DNA from: Onchidella celtica
Taxonomy: Eukaryota > Mollusca > Gastropoda > Systellommatophora > Onchidiidae
NCBI GenBank assembly: GCA_963931925.1
Contig: OZ007575.1
Location: 40,209,346 to 40,273,345, forward strand
DNA: 64,000 bases
Direction: 5' to 3'
Shown here: piece after piece, positions 11,209-24,554 of the stretch
Position numbering within the stretch: position 1 is the first letter of the stretch
How the letters are laid out: each line of letters starts with the position of its first letter
The notes under the pieces: model-generated
What the model saw: only the letters and a program-made list of their open reading frames with translations
What the model was told of the DNA's origin: nothing
Database searches by the model: none
Position numbers and translations under genes: made by a program

Positions 11209-11290
11209 TAATAATAATAATTGAGATCATTTTATATATAGGGCCTAAATCCAAACAAGTTCTTTCTAGGCGCTTTGCAGAAGGTCCTGT
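11200..11290 (-). mobile_element. L2-like 3' tail fragment
   Basis: On the minus strand GCAAAGCGCCTAGAAAGAAC is followed by a TATATA stretch and terminal ATTATTATTAT, the same plan as the other L2 tails here (a GCGC pair around a short spacer, then a TTA microsatellite). More diverged than the copies at 52 and 54 kb. Confidence 0.5.
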
Positions 11291-11297
11291 TCTCTCG

Positions 11298-11304
<7 letters not shown>

Positions 11305-11341
<37 letters not shown>

Positions 11342-11390
11342 CTCTTTCCCTCTCTCTCTCACTCTCACTCTACCTCTCTCTATCTCAGAG
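11305..11390. repeat. CT microsatellite
   Basis: (CT)n interrupted by TTT and CCC; no gene. Confidence 0.85.
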
Positions 11391-13637
11391 CAAATTGTAA
11401 CGCAGCCTGTTATCTCAGTTTTGAAAAAGTCAAGTTACAATGGTTTGCCATTCAACCCTTGAAATTGAAGAGTGGCAGAGTGCATATCTTTTTCTCTCCA
11501 AAGATAATCATATTTTCTCTTTTCTTTTGCTCATTTCAGAAGCAGCTTGCAGCAAACCACAAGTTGTCAGTGACAGTTGTTCTACACCCAATCAAGATCA
11601 AGATCTCACCAGACTTCACATTGGTTCTTATGTCCTGTATCTACTTGGTTGTGCCAGTCATCAGCAACAACAGCGACAGCAGAGATGGAAGTTCAGGATA
11701 GCAATTTTTTCCTTGACCCCTATCTCAGCACAAACCAACCAGCCAAACACACCACCCATTCCAAAATGAGGATTTCTGCTGTACAGCTGACAGATGTAGA
11801 CTTTCCTACATAGCCTGAAGGATGTTTAGCCAGTGAATATAAGGGAGGAAATGAAAGAAACAACTTCAGTTTGTCTACATTCATTGATGATTGCAGAGGA
11901 AGATTCATGATAACGGTGAAAGAACTGGTTCGCATGCCTCAAGTTTATCAATATTGATATAAATTGTCTGTCAAACATGTAACGTCTGATGAATTGCTGA
12001 CTTAACAAAGCAGTTTTCTCTCCAGTTTATTCCATCACTAAATAGAAATATGCAAGAGATGATTGCCTGAATTTAAAATTACAACCTGTGTATTTAGTCT
12101 AAAAGTTGGAGGTTCAAATTCCCAGGGCAGTCATCCTTCCGAAAGACTTCCAAACAATAATAAGTTTAAAATTTGGAATCAGAAGGTGTAAATGATCAAG
12201 TGATTAATTCCCCCCAAATTTCGACTCTCTGGAGTCACTTACTTTAGATTTTAAGTCTACATGAATGTAAAAGTACATTATATTTATATCCATAGATGAT
12301 GTCTTAACTTATCGACGGAATTTTTAATAGGTCAACAGATGGCATTTGATCTGAGCTAGAAATGGTGTATATTATGTCAGCCAGTCTACTGTGAGGGCAC
12401 AAAGTTCAGGGAATTTTCCGTAGTGAGCAGCCCATTTGTCCTTGGTTGTGTGTCCATAGTTCAGCTGACCTTGTGGTGGGGTTGGCATTGTTTAGATAGT
12501 AAATTAGATGTAATATCAGCCCTGACCAGCTCCCAGAGGTGCACTTAACATTGGGGCATGATGTGATACTGTAACACATGTCAGGGGCTTATAGACTGAT
12601 TGTGGTAGAAATATAGCAATGGCAGCTAATCTCTGGGAGTGGTCATTCCTACTTCATGAGATTATACAGTGTCTTTTATAAATGAAAACAAAAGGGGTGA
12701 GTGGGGTGGGGGTCCTTGTCTTATCATTGAAGCAGACAATTTTTCTGTTCTGACTGCTTAGATTTCTGGTCAACTGGTAAAACAGTTGGTCCGTGATTTT
12801 TTATTTATTTTTTTCCCCACTACCAATCAAAGAAATTGAGATCAGTGAGATGTGCAGCTTTTTTTTTTTTTTAAATTTCAAAAGTGAATTGGAAAGTTAA
12901 CTGATGGGACAAAATATGCTTGTTACAGTGTTTAATTAAAAGGCATAAAGTTGTTATCAGAGCATGAAACTTTTGTGTTATACTGGGCTTTTTGAGAGGA
13001 GGTAAGATTTTATCAAACCACAGGAAATGAAATCTGCTAGCTGGTGAAAGGAATTATTTAAGTAGCTACCAAGATGGCAAGCCCTTTAAAATATGCAAAG
13101 CTTCTCACAAGAGAATTAGTTATTGATCTTTGCAAGCTTCCAAGCTCTCCAGTCATATTTGGTTTCAAAAATCGCCCCATTCGTATTATATTTATTTATT
13201 CTTGCCACTAATGTGTTTATGTGATTGAAGCCAGTGTGGAACCACTTCGTAAGCGAGCCCTTATATAGCTTGTAACATATGTTTTTGGTCGAACTTCACT
13301 CCCTACCTTCATTTTCCAAAATGTTGCTAATGCAAGAAATTATGTTTTAACCTACTCTTTTACATGGTGTCAGAAATAATTTACGTTCTGTTAGTTTGTG
13401 ACCTGGAACAGGAATGACACACACAAAAATAATTGTTTGATGAAATTTTGGACATGCTGTTAGCCAGGAAAGTGTCTGGCAAGCAGGAATTTTGGTGATG
13501 ATATGATAATGACATGTCATTACAATAGGCTGGCATGTATCATTATACAAATGAATTCAAGCTGCCAGGTAATAGTAAATGGATGGAGGCAAAAAAAAAG
13601 CTCAATGATATGTATGTATTCAACCTGAAAACTGAGG

Positions 13638-13713
13638 CTGGCAACTCAACCAAAATAAATGGAAAAAAAAAAAATGCTGGCAACTCAACCAAAATAAATG
13701 AAGAAAAAAAAAT
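13638..13713. repeat. 38-bp tandem duplication
   Basis: GCTGGCAACTCAACCAAAAT is repeated at 13638 and 13676, each followed by an A-rich run. Confidence 0.85.
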
Positions 13714-14438
13714 GTGTATCATTATCTGGTCTGGAGGCACATAAACACATTTCATTTTTGTTGTTAATGTTAAAGGAGGTCATGGGCATTTGCCTTCCAT
13801 TAGGCAGAGCAGTGGGGAAACTTTGGGCGAAGCAAGAATAAAAAAAATCAGACAGAAAAAGTACAGAGAGAAACAAATTAACAATGATGTAAAATGTCCA
13901 GTAAATCAACCCCTCTGTCCCCATTAACCAAAGAGTTCCCATACGTCTGTGATGAGGGTTGTTTAAAAACAACACGTGAGATTTTAATTTATCATTTGAG
14001 TGAAATCCCCTGTCAATGCTGGACTTACCAGTGTGAAACAAGTTTCTTTTTTTCCCTGTTGCCCACCATGAATCGTTCACAAATTGTGTAACTGTTTCTA
14101 ATGTGAACAGACACTTTTGTCAGTGATGAATAGAGTAGACCAAACTTCCAGCTGACCTCAGATGTTGGATCATCTCCCGGTCTTAATTAACAGAGTTCAG
14201 ACTGTGGGGGGTCCAGACTGTAGATCCCAGTAGATATCTGATTCAGACATTTATCTCTGTGTGGTCTAGTGCTAATTTTGATATGGAGAATGAAAATAGT
14301 CCAGAAGTGCAGAAATTTATGTATGTTTGTTTCTTCCATTCCACTAACATGTAATATAAAGCCAACAAACCAAGCCCATGTTGATACACATTTATCGCTA
14401 GGATTAAAGAGGATTAAAATCATAATTCCCTCTAAGCT

Positions 14439-14463
14439 GTGTGTGTGTGTGTGTGTGTGTGTG
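14439..14463. repeat. GT dinucleotide microsatellite
   Basis: (GT)12 ending in GCGC. Confidence 0.9.
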
Positions 14464-15198
14464 CGCTCACACGTTTTTTCAACCAGCGTGCACAGGAAAT
14501 GTGTGCCCAAGAGAGTAGTTACTACAAATAATGTAGTAATTAATAATACTTGTTGGAAATAATCTTTTAGCTGTTTCTGTTAACACTTACATAGCCAAAT
14601 GGTATAGAATGCAATCATAGTTGTCTTACACCAGAACATGCCAATACAGTTTTATTAGCCATGAGAGATAGGCTGTGCCAAAAATTATCTTGAAACAATT
14701 TCAGGTTTACACTTTCACAAGCATTCAGTGCTACCATACTGAAAAAAAAAATTGCATGACATAAGATTTTGTCTACACTGTGTTCTAAACATTACAGGAA
14801 ACATTGGTTTAAACTTGTAAGGTTGTCCTTTGTGTCAGTTTTATATTATCAGCCTGTCTGTCCAAGATATAAGAATAAACCTTTTCCTTACTCTACCATT
14901 ATTTTTTGAGCCAGTACAAGCCAGTAACACAGACTTTCTTTCTTTTTCCTAAAGCTTCCTAATCTCCCATGAATGGGCCCTGGAGATCTGAAATTTCCCA
15001 GCTCTCATAAATTGAGTTGAATTTCAAATGCACATCTGTGTTATGCAAAGATGGGATTTGCATTCTGTGGGGGCTGGTGTTTGGGGCTTGGGGCAACAAT
15101 CAATAGCTAAGTTTGAGGAGCCTGGGCTAGGAGGGAAAATGCAGGGCCTGGCATATTTATAGAAACTCTTGACTTCGTGGTCGACTGGGAGACGAGAG

Positions 15199-15297
15199 TC
15201 AGAGGAATCGTGAAAAAGAAAAGAAAATTAGCAAGAGACACTCGCAAGGTCAGAAGAATCGAGAAAAAGAATAGGAAATTAAGGAGAGACACTTGCA
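15199..15297. repeat. 50-bp tandem duplication
   Basis: GTCAGAGGAATCGTGAAAAA at 15199 and GTCAGAAGAATCGAGAAAAA at 15249 start two similar purine-rich units. A small Lys/Arg-rich frame crosses them; I do not call it a gene. Confidence 0.75.
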
Positions 15298-15828
15298 GAT
15301 TGTGTGTCAAATCAATTTGTGCTGCATTAAGTGACCGTTTTTTTGTAGAAAACATTTATTGTCGCATGCTCCATTAAGCAGTTGTGCTATTGTAAGACCT
15401 CCTCCAAGCTAGACAGTGCCAAACCCTTTCTCTTTCCCCCCCCCCAGGCTGTGCGCTATGGAATCAGATGGCACAGTGTTGCAGAAAGAGAGGGTAAAAT
15501 TGCATTTTACATGGGTGGAACTGGAGCCTGTTGGTATGAATAATGAAGGGAAAAGTGAGCGCTTCCAGCTCTTGTTGTTGGGGTTGTTTAGCCAAGCTTG
15601 ATCTCAATTTTCTTGTCCAGTAGTGAGCACTGAATAGTACAGAGGTGGGTGGATAAATGGAGAGGAAGGGAGGGAGTAGAGACACTTGATAAAGGCCACT
15701 AGTTTGGCTAATAAGATGCAAATGTCATTTCCTGTGGCAGTGAAAAACAATCTGTGCGACCCAGACCCACAAAATTGGTCTTGATTCCAAAATATTTGCA
15801 ACATCGGGATTTTTTTTCTCAACAAAGG

Positions 15829-16133
15829 TTAACTCATTTCGTACAGCAACTTTTGTGCGCGTGGGCGGGAACTCTCAGCACTATCCAGTTTGAAATTTAG
15901 AGGTGGTTCAAAGATATTTTTTCTTTCACTCAGTATAAACACAAGACATAACATATTATTTATCAAAATAAAGGAAAATGAATGAACCAAGATAGGATTC
16001 AATATTTCAAAAAATTATCTTAGATATTAGTGTTCAAAAATCGGTATCTTCTCAAGCCAAGTATCCGCCTTTCTCCTTGACGAAGCAAAGACCTGCTAGC
16101 TGAATATTTGTCTTACTGTAGCAAATGAGTTAA
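15829..16133. mobile_element. TTAA-bounded MITE-like element B
   Basis: Begins TTAACTCATTTCGTACAGCA and ends TACTGTAGCAAATGAGTTAA. The two ends are inverted complements over about 20 bp with a few mismatches. 305 bp, AT-rich interior, no ORF. Confidence 0.62.
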
Positions 16134-16465
16134 CTCTATTGATACAGGTGTTTCAGTGCAAACTTCAGGCATGAATATTGTGCACATGTAACACTGGCTT
16201 TGAATCTCAGAAATTAATGTTGCCAACTTTATGATGTCCATGTCCCAAGTGGATCAGTTTGACTGCACTGTATGAGAGCCTCAGGGAAGCTAAAAGTGGT
16301 TCCAGTATTTACAGCAAGAGTTTAAAAGCAACATGTCTCTACAGTGAAGAACAGTGTAAATAATACTCCGCCACCGTTCAGTAGTTACTCAAAGGTTTTG
16401 GAAAACAGATTGTCATGTACTCAAATGGATTCAAATCCACATGGAGTGATCTTTGTTATAGACTC

Positions 16466-16624
16466 CAAAGCCAAAAAATAATCGAATAGCAAACTTTCAA
16501 AAATGTGTGGTAACTCGACCAGTTGTGCTAAAATATAAGTTTTTTGCCTTTCCTGAAAAGTAGCCAAAACCAGTTACTACTGTTCAAGGGAACAGTGACA
16601 AGATGATATCTGCGATATTTCACA
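16466..16624. repeat. Dispersed repeat R2, copy 1
   Basis: Shares TCGAATAGCAAACTTTCAAA, ACCAGTTGTGCTAAA and TAGCCAAAACCAGTT with 54382-54542 on the same strand. Confidence 0.72.
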
Positions 16625-16639
16625 TTCAGGGTTTCTTTT

Positions 16640-19600
16640 AAACCCAAAGTATTTTCACAAGCATAAAGCAATTATTCTGGATTCTGCAACAGCAACAAGT
16701 AGTGCAATTTGGTGTGTTGTTTGGGGGGAGGGGTGGGGGCCTAAATTCTCAGATGTAGGTCAACTTATTCGGTTGCTGCACATCTGTAATTTGTGGGTCA
16801 GAATCAGGTTAATCACTGTTTCTGGCACAAAGTAGTAAAAGCCTCCTAATCATAACTTCCGCTGACGTGTGTGAGCAATCTCTAGTTTTCTCTGAAGTCT
16901 TATTTCATGTTTCTAATTGTAATGTTATATTTTCTGTGAGACTTTGAGTTTGGGGGGGTCATGAGGTCCTAGATTTGGTTAATTACTTTCGGGATATTCC
17001 AGAATTTACATGTTAGCTATTCTTTCTCATTTTTGTCCAACCCGCCTGCATCCCAGTCAGGACTGTCATTATTAAATGACTAATGGAAATAGTGGAAAGG
17101 TTTGTGTGGTTCCTGGCAATGTTTTGTTGTTGTATAGCCATGTGAATAAATGTTCAGCTCTGAGTGGGAAGAAAGAAAGAATTTTAAATCGTCTGTTTTA
17201 ACAGGCCGGAAATAAAAGGTTCCATTAAAGGACATCTATCAAAAGGGAAATCAGCAGAACAACCTCCCAACCCCCCAACCCCAGGGAAACCAACAAGTTA
17301 CCTTTTGTTTAGACCAAAATTGCTTTGGAAGAGAGGGAGATTTGTCTGGTTGACACAGATTTCTGTGTTGACTTAATTTAGAATAGGATTGTTTGATATA
17401 ATCACTTCCAGCTATCTGCCTGGGCATTGCAGTCTCCTGGTTGCTAGGCAACCAAACAACAACACCCACCCCCCTCCCACCCCCACCCCCAAAGCTTATA
17501 GAAGCTGAGCTGTCATGGGTTGACAGAATTTAATTTCTGTTGAGTTGGCTATTCATGGATGCAGTTTGTACAGCCAGCCAAATCGTTCATTTCTGTACAA
17601 CTCTTTAAACACAAGTGGTTTGAACTAAATTTCTACACTAGCTCTGCATCACTTTGATTCTGGTGTGCAGGGCAGGCTGCCAACTCTCATTAATATCCAG
17701 AAGGGAGTTGCTTCATTTTCCAAGATAGCAGCTTTTCCAGGCGGGAATTTAAGTGTAGTTTTTGAAGGTGACTTTATGTGCTTCATTAGTAGAGTTCTCA
17801 AGAGAACACCCATGGTGTTTGTCAGTATTAATGTGAAGTGGCGAGAATGACAAAAGTACTTAAAGCAAAAGAAGTTGAAATGAGATGACAGGAAATAGTC
17901 AAACGAACTACATAAAATAATATTATAGTATAAAAATTGACAAACAATACCGGGAAATGAGTTATTGTCTAAAAAAGAAGAGACTCAGGGAAATTCAAAA
18001 GTATAATTGGTCTTAGTAAGAGACAGCAGTAAAAAATAGGATCTTTTCAAAAGTTAATTTAAAAAATGAGACCAAAAAAATGTGTGCATATCCATCCATT
18101 TCACAGTGTAGGGATATTTGGAATGTGTCAGTAAGAGTTACTTCATTCGAGAAGGCTATTTCATATTGTTGGAAAGAAAGTGATAAACTTAATTAGCTTG
18201 GATCGCAAATGTCAGCAATTTATTGATAGATTCTTTCTGCACTTTCAGCTCTAAATACCAGATGTTATTTAATAGGTCTAACAGGTACTAGAGGTGGGTG
18301 ATAATATTTTGCTCCCTTGGGCTTTCAGTTGTGCTGGCTTCCTAGCAAACATGAGTCTGTAGAGACCAGTTGGGTGGGAATTTGCCACCAGTCTATTTGG
18401 CCACAACTCATAACCCACAGTGGCACTTGCCAACATGTCAACTTCACTCAGCTCCCTGGCCTAGTTGGGATATTCGCCACAGTTTGACCTCTCTTCAAGG
18501 CCCACAACTCAGCTTGGATTCTCTGGAGAAGGGAGACAATCGATAGTCTGACAGAGAGCTATTGATCCAAGAGAAAATGAAAAGTGCCAACAGTGCTTCC
18601 TCCCCCAAACACCATCCTGAACAATACATTGTCACCCAGACATTTCTCATTTGTAGTCCTTTTAACAGTGGGGAAACGGGACACTATTATAGCAGATACC
18701 CTGTATTATAATTATGATGTCTTTTTCAATGATTTTTATTGCACAGAAACCTGAGAAAGGCCCTTTTAAAAATAAGCAAGCTTTAGGATGATGAATGTTT
18801 AGGCATCTCACTGTTTAACTATCATCTGCTGTATAATATTGTAAAGTTATAACTTTAGTGAAACAGGTAAAAATATTTGATGAGATCACCATTTTTCCGA
18901 GCGGGTAGTGGTATTGATATTTAAAAATGTAGTGGTGATATACCTTGAACTGTAAAGAGGAAGGTGTCTGCATTAGTGTCATACGACTGTGACAGATGTT
19001 CATGGTCACAAATATGACTTTAGACAAAATGTCCTCTAAACTTGTGAGATAACAGAGGAAATCAGTGGTTCAAATTATGTTTAGAAATTATGATGGGAAG
19101 AAATTTAGGTGAATTATCTTAGGAAAATTTCCAGTTTGAATCCCATCCTTCACATGTAGTGAATGTGATGCTGGACAAAACTTTGAAGTAATTTCATATG
19201 TCAAAAGCATAGACATCAGTTTTAGACATGTTTCTCATATTGTTGTTCAACGATATTCACCTAACTATAAAATCTGGCTAAAAATTTTATGGGTTCAAAT
19301 TAAGTGGAAACAGCCGTGATGTCAGCTCTATATATATATCTAATGGACTCATCCAATGAGACAGCAAATATGGGATATAAAATTTTATGGTAGATTGGTC
19401 AACGTTGCTAAATGTAAACACATTTTTTTTTTGGGGGGGTTTTATTTTGTGTAAAATGAGGCAATTTCTACATCCAATGCATGTCACGGGACACAAGTGA
19501 CATATACATGTATATGGAAAAGAAACTTTGTCCTCAGAAAGGCAGGGAATAGGACTGGAAATGAAACGATTTCTCTATAGCTGCTGGCCATATTAAATGA

Positions 19601-21930
19601 ATATTTGTATCCAGTGAAAAATAAACACAAAAATTCTGCTCTGTTCTGTTTAAGCGAAGAGGAGAGGCATATCTCATACCCACTAGGTAAAGACAGCTTT
19701 AACAGCATTTTCATTATTACATTTGTAGTAATGTGTGCATACCGAGTTACCCCCTTCCCTCCCCAACTCTTTTCCCTTAATGCGATTTACAGGCTGTGGG
19801 TGTCCAGGTATTGTGAATACTGAGGATAGCAAATGTTGGAGAAAACTGCTTGATCTTGTAATACATCAGAGTTGTTGAGGGTTGTTTTTTTTGTTTTGTT
19901 TTTCTATGCTTGTATGCAAAGTTTACATCGGTGATGAATGTGCAATTAGAGCACAGGGTTTATGTGATAATTTTTCAGTTGGTCAATGTTACCAGATGAG
20001 TACGTATGTATGTCTTGTTTGGATATTTATGATGAGAGATAGTTGCACATGGACATGCATAATAGTATATGTCATGGCCAGTAGGCCCCTTAAGACAGCA
20101 ACTAGTATTTATAGCATTGGCTCTTGAATCAAATTCTGATGAGAAGTGTTACTATCTCATTGGGTAGGCACTTCAAAGTCAGATTTTCCTTGATACGAAC
20201 GTTAGCAAATTTTTTTGTAAATGTGTACAGAAACATGTTGATTAATGTCTCTTGTAAATACAAATATGTCTTTCAGTCACCAAGTGTTTCTAGGCAGTGA
20301 TTTGTTTAACTTCATTCAGTATCCTCACAAGATGAAATTCTCTGGCATTCTTTCTCATTGACATAATTATTGTTTTTTTGGTTTTTTTTTTAGGCAGGTT
20401 CTTTCCTAGTACTGTTCACTTCCTGCAGTTGTTTGCAATGTATATCATTCAATTTTGACTTTTAACTCTTGGGCCATCACTGATCAAATTAGAGTGTTTG
20501 ACGAAATCTGTCAACAAAGTGTATGCAAAAAGTTTGCAGCTGTCGGATCTAGGCCACAAATGTAAAGAACAGTTAAAAGCAAACAAAATTTTTTTGGCTA
20601 AGCTGACACTGTTTTCAGTGATGGTTCCAACTAAAAAGAATGAGAACAGTAGAACAAGCCTGTTGGTTACTGTTGTAAACGGATTGTGAACATGAAAAAG
20701 AATCTGTCCAGATTTGTTAATTTGGGACATAAAGTAAGCCAAGTGGATTTATCTAATGTGACCAGATAAATCTGAAATTCGGAACTGAGTGGCAGACAGT
20801 CAGCCAACAACATTTTGCAAACACAAGTTAGTGATGAGTCTTTCGATTTTTTATTTCTTTGCTATGTACATTATGTAAAGATGACCAGCCATGCTGAAAG
20901 TGAGGTAGTGCTCTTACTTTACTAATGTTACATTTCACATGTTATATTTCTTCTCTCTCACTTACTTGTCTAGAATTGGTTAGCTTATTTTGCATGCCCA
21001 AATGTGTCTTGTTGACAATGTTAAGATATTACTGAAAAAAATGCTGCTATATTTTGTTGATGCCATTATTTTTTTTATTTTTTTTTTACGTATGTGTCAT
21101 CGGCTGTGAGGAAAATTCTGAATAGGTGAAAATGATAGTTGAAACAAGAAAAGGATAGCAAGGAAGTATTAATTAGCCTAGGATAGGATATGTTTGTTAA
21201 GGAACCTGTAATAATTATCAATGATTATTTAAGTGCTAAAAATATGCATTCAGCTTTAAACCAGTGTAATATGAAATTATCTGCAGTTTATTGGGGGGAG
21301 AGGGGGTGGGGGTAGGAATGATGTGGTTAAGGAACTTAACTCACCCATAACTTTGTCTGCTGTAGACAGTCTACCTTGTAATGTAATTCACATTTGTGTT
21401 ACATTGTGGCAGCTGATCAGGTTAATCTATGTAAGTGGGGAAACATAATGATGTTGTTCTTCAAGCCAGTTTAGTTCCTTGAATTGACCAGACTCACTGG
21501 CAGATAGTAAAGGCTTTAATCCACGTTCTGTGTTGTTTATCTGATGCGGAGGATGTCACAAAATGGGAGTGAAGAATCCTACTGTATTCAAGCGAGACAT
21601 TTGGCTTGTTTTCTGATTGTTCACATAACAAAGCGTCTGTGATTCAGTGCACTAAATTGTGAGCTGTGGAATTTTTTTGTTTTATTTTTTGTAACTTTCT
21701 GCTGTCACACGGTCTTGAAAGCAGGATAAAGTGAACTCAGTTAATCTTGGATATAGGTATGACACATCTGTTTCTGTCATGAATTCTGGGCTGTTTGTAG
21801 AAATTTTCAACACTGAGTCAAGCAAGTCTCTTTCGCCGGCAATTACTTGGTGAAAGCTTGCATGAGTGCATAGACAGGAAGTGGATGTTGTACACAATTA
21901 CATATCCCATGCTGTCAAGTTATGTATATT
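16640..21930. other. No gene seen, 16.6-21.9 kb
   Basis: AT-rich intergenic or intronic DNA without domain-bearing frames or recognised elements. Confidence 0.5.
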
Positions 21931-21934
21931 TACA

Positions 21935-22190
21935 GAAGGGAAAAGGAAGATTATATGTTATTTGTACGTTGTCAATAGGACACATCTGAAACTGACACAG
22001 AAGCACATGTACAGAACAGAAAAACAATCAGGAAAAGAAGGATAATGTGATGTTTGTACATTGTCAATAGGACACATCAGAAACCTGTCTCAGTAGCATA
22101 TTTACAGTAGAGAATAACAATCAGGAAAAGGGAGATTATGTAATGTTATATGTGGTCAGTAGGATACCACTGAAAACTGTCTCATCAGCT
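21935..22190. repeat. Three-copy tandem repeat, about 91-bp period
   Basis: The phrase GTCAATAGGACACATC occurs at about 21971 and 22062 and as a diverged form at 22154. Flanks such as CAATCAGGAAAAG also repeat. No coding. Confidence 0.75.
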
Positions 22191-24315
22191 GGTTATTTCC
22201 TCTGGTCAGTATGAAGCAGCAATGTTGAAAATGCAAATTTCATGTTGTTGAAGGATTTGTATCTTCAAGTTTGCTGTGCAGTATTAGGGTATGTGGTATG
22301 CCTTCTTTTGTTTCTTTATAGCCGATTTTACTGCAATGAGTCAAGCTTGCTGTTCTGTGACAAGCAACACATGTCGATGACAAGTAGACTGGCTCCTGAT
22401 AATGTCCAGTGTTCTAGTGTATGCTTTCCCTGGCTACCACGGTTGCAGCAGAGTTGCCAGTTTGTTACCATGTGACCATTCGCAAGCTTCAGTGTTGTCC
22501 TAACCTGTTTGTCCTCATCCTTACAGCTATATTTGTATTTGCACATCTGGCAGTCGGCAAGAGCTGGCCGGATGGTTTTGACAGTATTGATTCATTTCCC
22601 TTTTCAGTGTAGATCTCATCCCATCCTAGCTACCTCTCTGTCCCCATCTCAGCTCTGGCTCATAGATGCCACATTTGTATTATGATATTCTTCACTGTAG
22701 CATAATTCAACTCTTTTTACCCCTTTTTTTAAAAATGTATTTGTGACTTTTTCTTTTAACATTTCCCGTTCTTTCTTTCACAATCTGCAAGTGTAAAGAA
22801 TAGCTTTAACATTGAAGTGCAATTTTTTTTTCTGTCTTGGTTGTGTTTTTTGTTGTTGTTTTTTTTTTGGTTAGCCTTTTTTTTTTTTTCCATTCATTGC
22901 ACATTTATGCAGATGCATAATACCTGTCGATATCATGTTATAAATATGCATTTGTATGAACTGTTTGCATGTTAGGATGTACCAGGGCAAGAGGTTCAAA
23001 TCTTGACTGCAAGATGTAGAGATCTGATGCGTGTATACATGTGAGTTCCGGAGAAATAAGTGAATCGTTTGAATCTTTCTATACTGGTATAAATGAATAT
23101 GTTGATTCATTTCTTCCCTACAAGTCCATAGCTGACATTAGATCTCAATACTGTCTGTTCCCACCCAATTCCTGTATGATTCAACGTCAGCCATGCTAAG
23201 TTACTTCCCTTAGTGCATCATCTTTCATTCATTTAGTGATAAGTTATGCCCCTTCATAATCTTAATGAGTTTGTTATGATGTTTGTTACCTACTGTCCCA
23301 TTACACTGTTCAAAGCCCTGTTGTTGGGGGTTCTATCATCTGTTTGCATTTTCACTGTTTCTTCATATAAAATATTAGTGCCCCTTAGCAGTGTTTAACT
23401 TTATGAAGACAATGCATTTGAGAGAGTTTCCCTCTACACTCATGATTGACTAAAATGTTGCACATTTTTCCCTTATACCTCTGCTTACCGTACTATGTTG
23501 GAGCTAGAGGGTGAATAGCACCTAAAACTGTAAGACTAAGTGAACAAAAATTATGGAACTTTCTGGCCCATACTGTTATATGGCTATGTTCATATGGGAC
23601 AAAATTCAGTCTTTAATATTATGTATTTTGCAATTTCTTGAGCTGCTAAATTGGAGACACATTTTCATTTGAGTCGGATCGCACAGTGTGAACAGAAATT
23701 TCGCTTTTCGTAGCTCTTTACACATTGCTGATCGAATGTCAGCTTTAGATATCACGTCTGTGTATTCTCAGAGTCAACAAATAGTTACAGGATTGAAAAA
23801 AGAAAGGTGTGGATATGTATATTTTAGCTAGGGCAAAATCTCTCTCTCCCCTCTGGCAATGACAGCCTCCAGACACATCAGCAAAACAATGTTGCCATTA
23901 ATTCCCATAGGGTGTCATTAATTTTGCAATCCATTTCCCAGTTTTATTTCATCAATGAATTTTTCATTCTCTGCTTTACATTTCCTGTGTGCATTGGACA
24001 TCATAGTACGAATGTTTTGCTTTCAGCATATTTCAAATTCAGCCTGTTGTTCTGTTGTCATGAATCAGCTGTTGGTTTTCTTCAGTTCATCCAGCTGTGT
24101 CTAGTGTGACCAGACAGACAGCTGATGCTCAATAGAAAATCTAGATTTCTTTTTTTTCTGTCCATTACTTCATTGGTTGGCTTGTTTATCTTCATTGTTT
24201 CCAAGCGTCACAGCTGCTATTAGTTAAAACAGGTGGAAAAAAAAAAGGAATGAAATATGATTTAGATTTTTGTCAATTCAGTCCATCTCTATTTCTTGTG
24301 CTTGTGAAATGAACC

Positions 24316-24554
24316 TTAACTGATTCACTCCCAGCTACTTTCTGTCAGAGAACAAGAGTTTTCATACTGCCCACTTTGAAAGATGGTGGCTAGTGACATT
24401 GATACCAGTGAGGCCAGTGTATAGGAGCTTTAAAGAATATGGTTAAATGTCAAATTATGGGTATTTTAACAAAGAACTTAATTTTTTTTGGTATTTGAAA
24501 TGGGTATTTTTTGGATGAACTACCCAGAGCGGCTTATGACAGTGAGTCAGTTAA
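24316..24554. mobile_element. TTAA-bounded MITE-like element C
   Basis: Begins TTAACTGATTCACTCCCAGC and ends CTTATGACAGTGAGTCAGTTAA-type complement (last 14 bp GTGAGTCAGTTAA). 239 bp. Same end design as elements A and B, but the interior differs. Confidence 0.52.

Larger units (their letters stand above)
11400..15828. other. No gene seen, 11.4-15.8 kb
   Basis: Small frames only, plus the tandem duplications and GT tract listed separately. A tRNA B-box-like GGTTCAAATTCCC at 12112 lacks a matching A box and cloverleaf. Confidence 0.5.

Noticed and set aside
12100-12140. tRNA or tRNA-derived SINE (B-box-like GGTTCAAATTCCC)
   Set aside because: No A box at the proper distance and no cloverleaf arms; a similar isolated motif near 22994 is equally unsupported.
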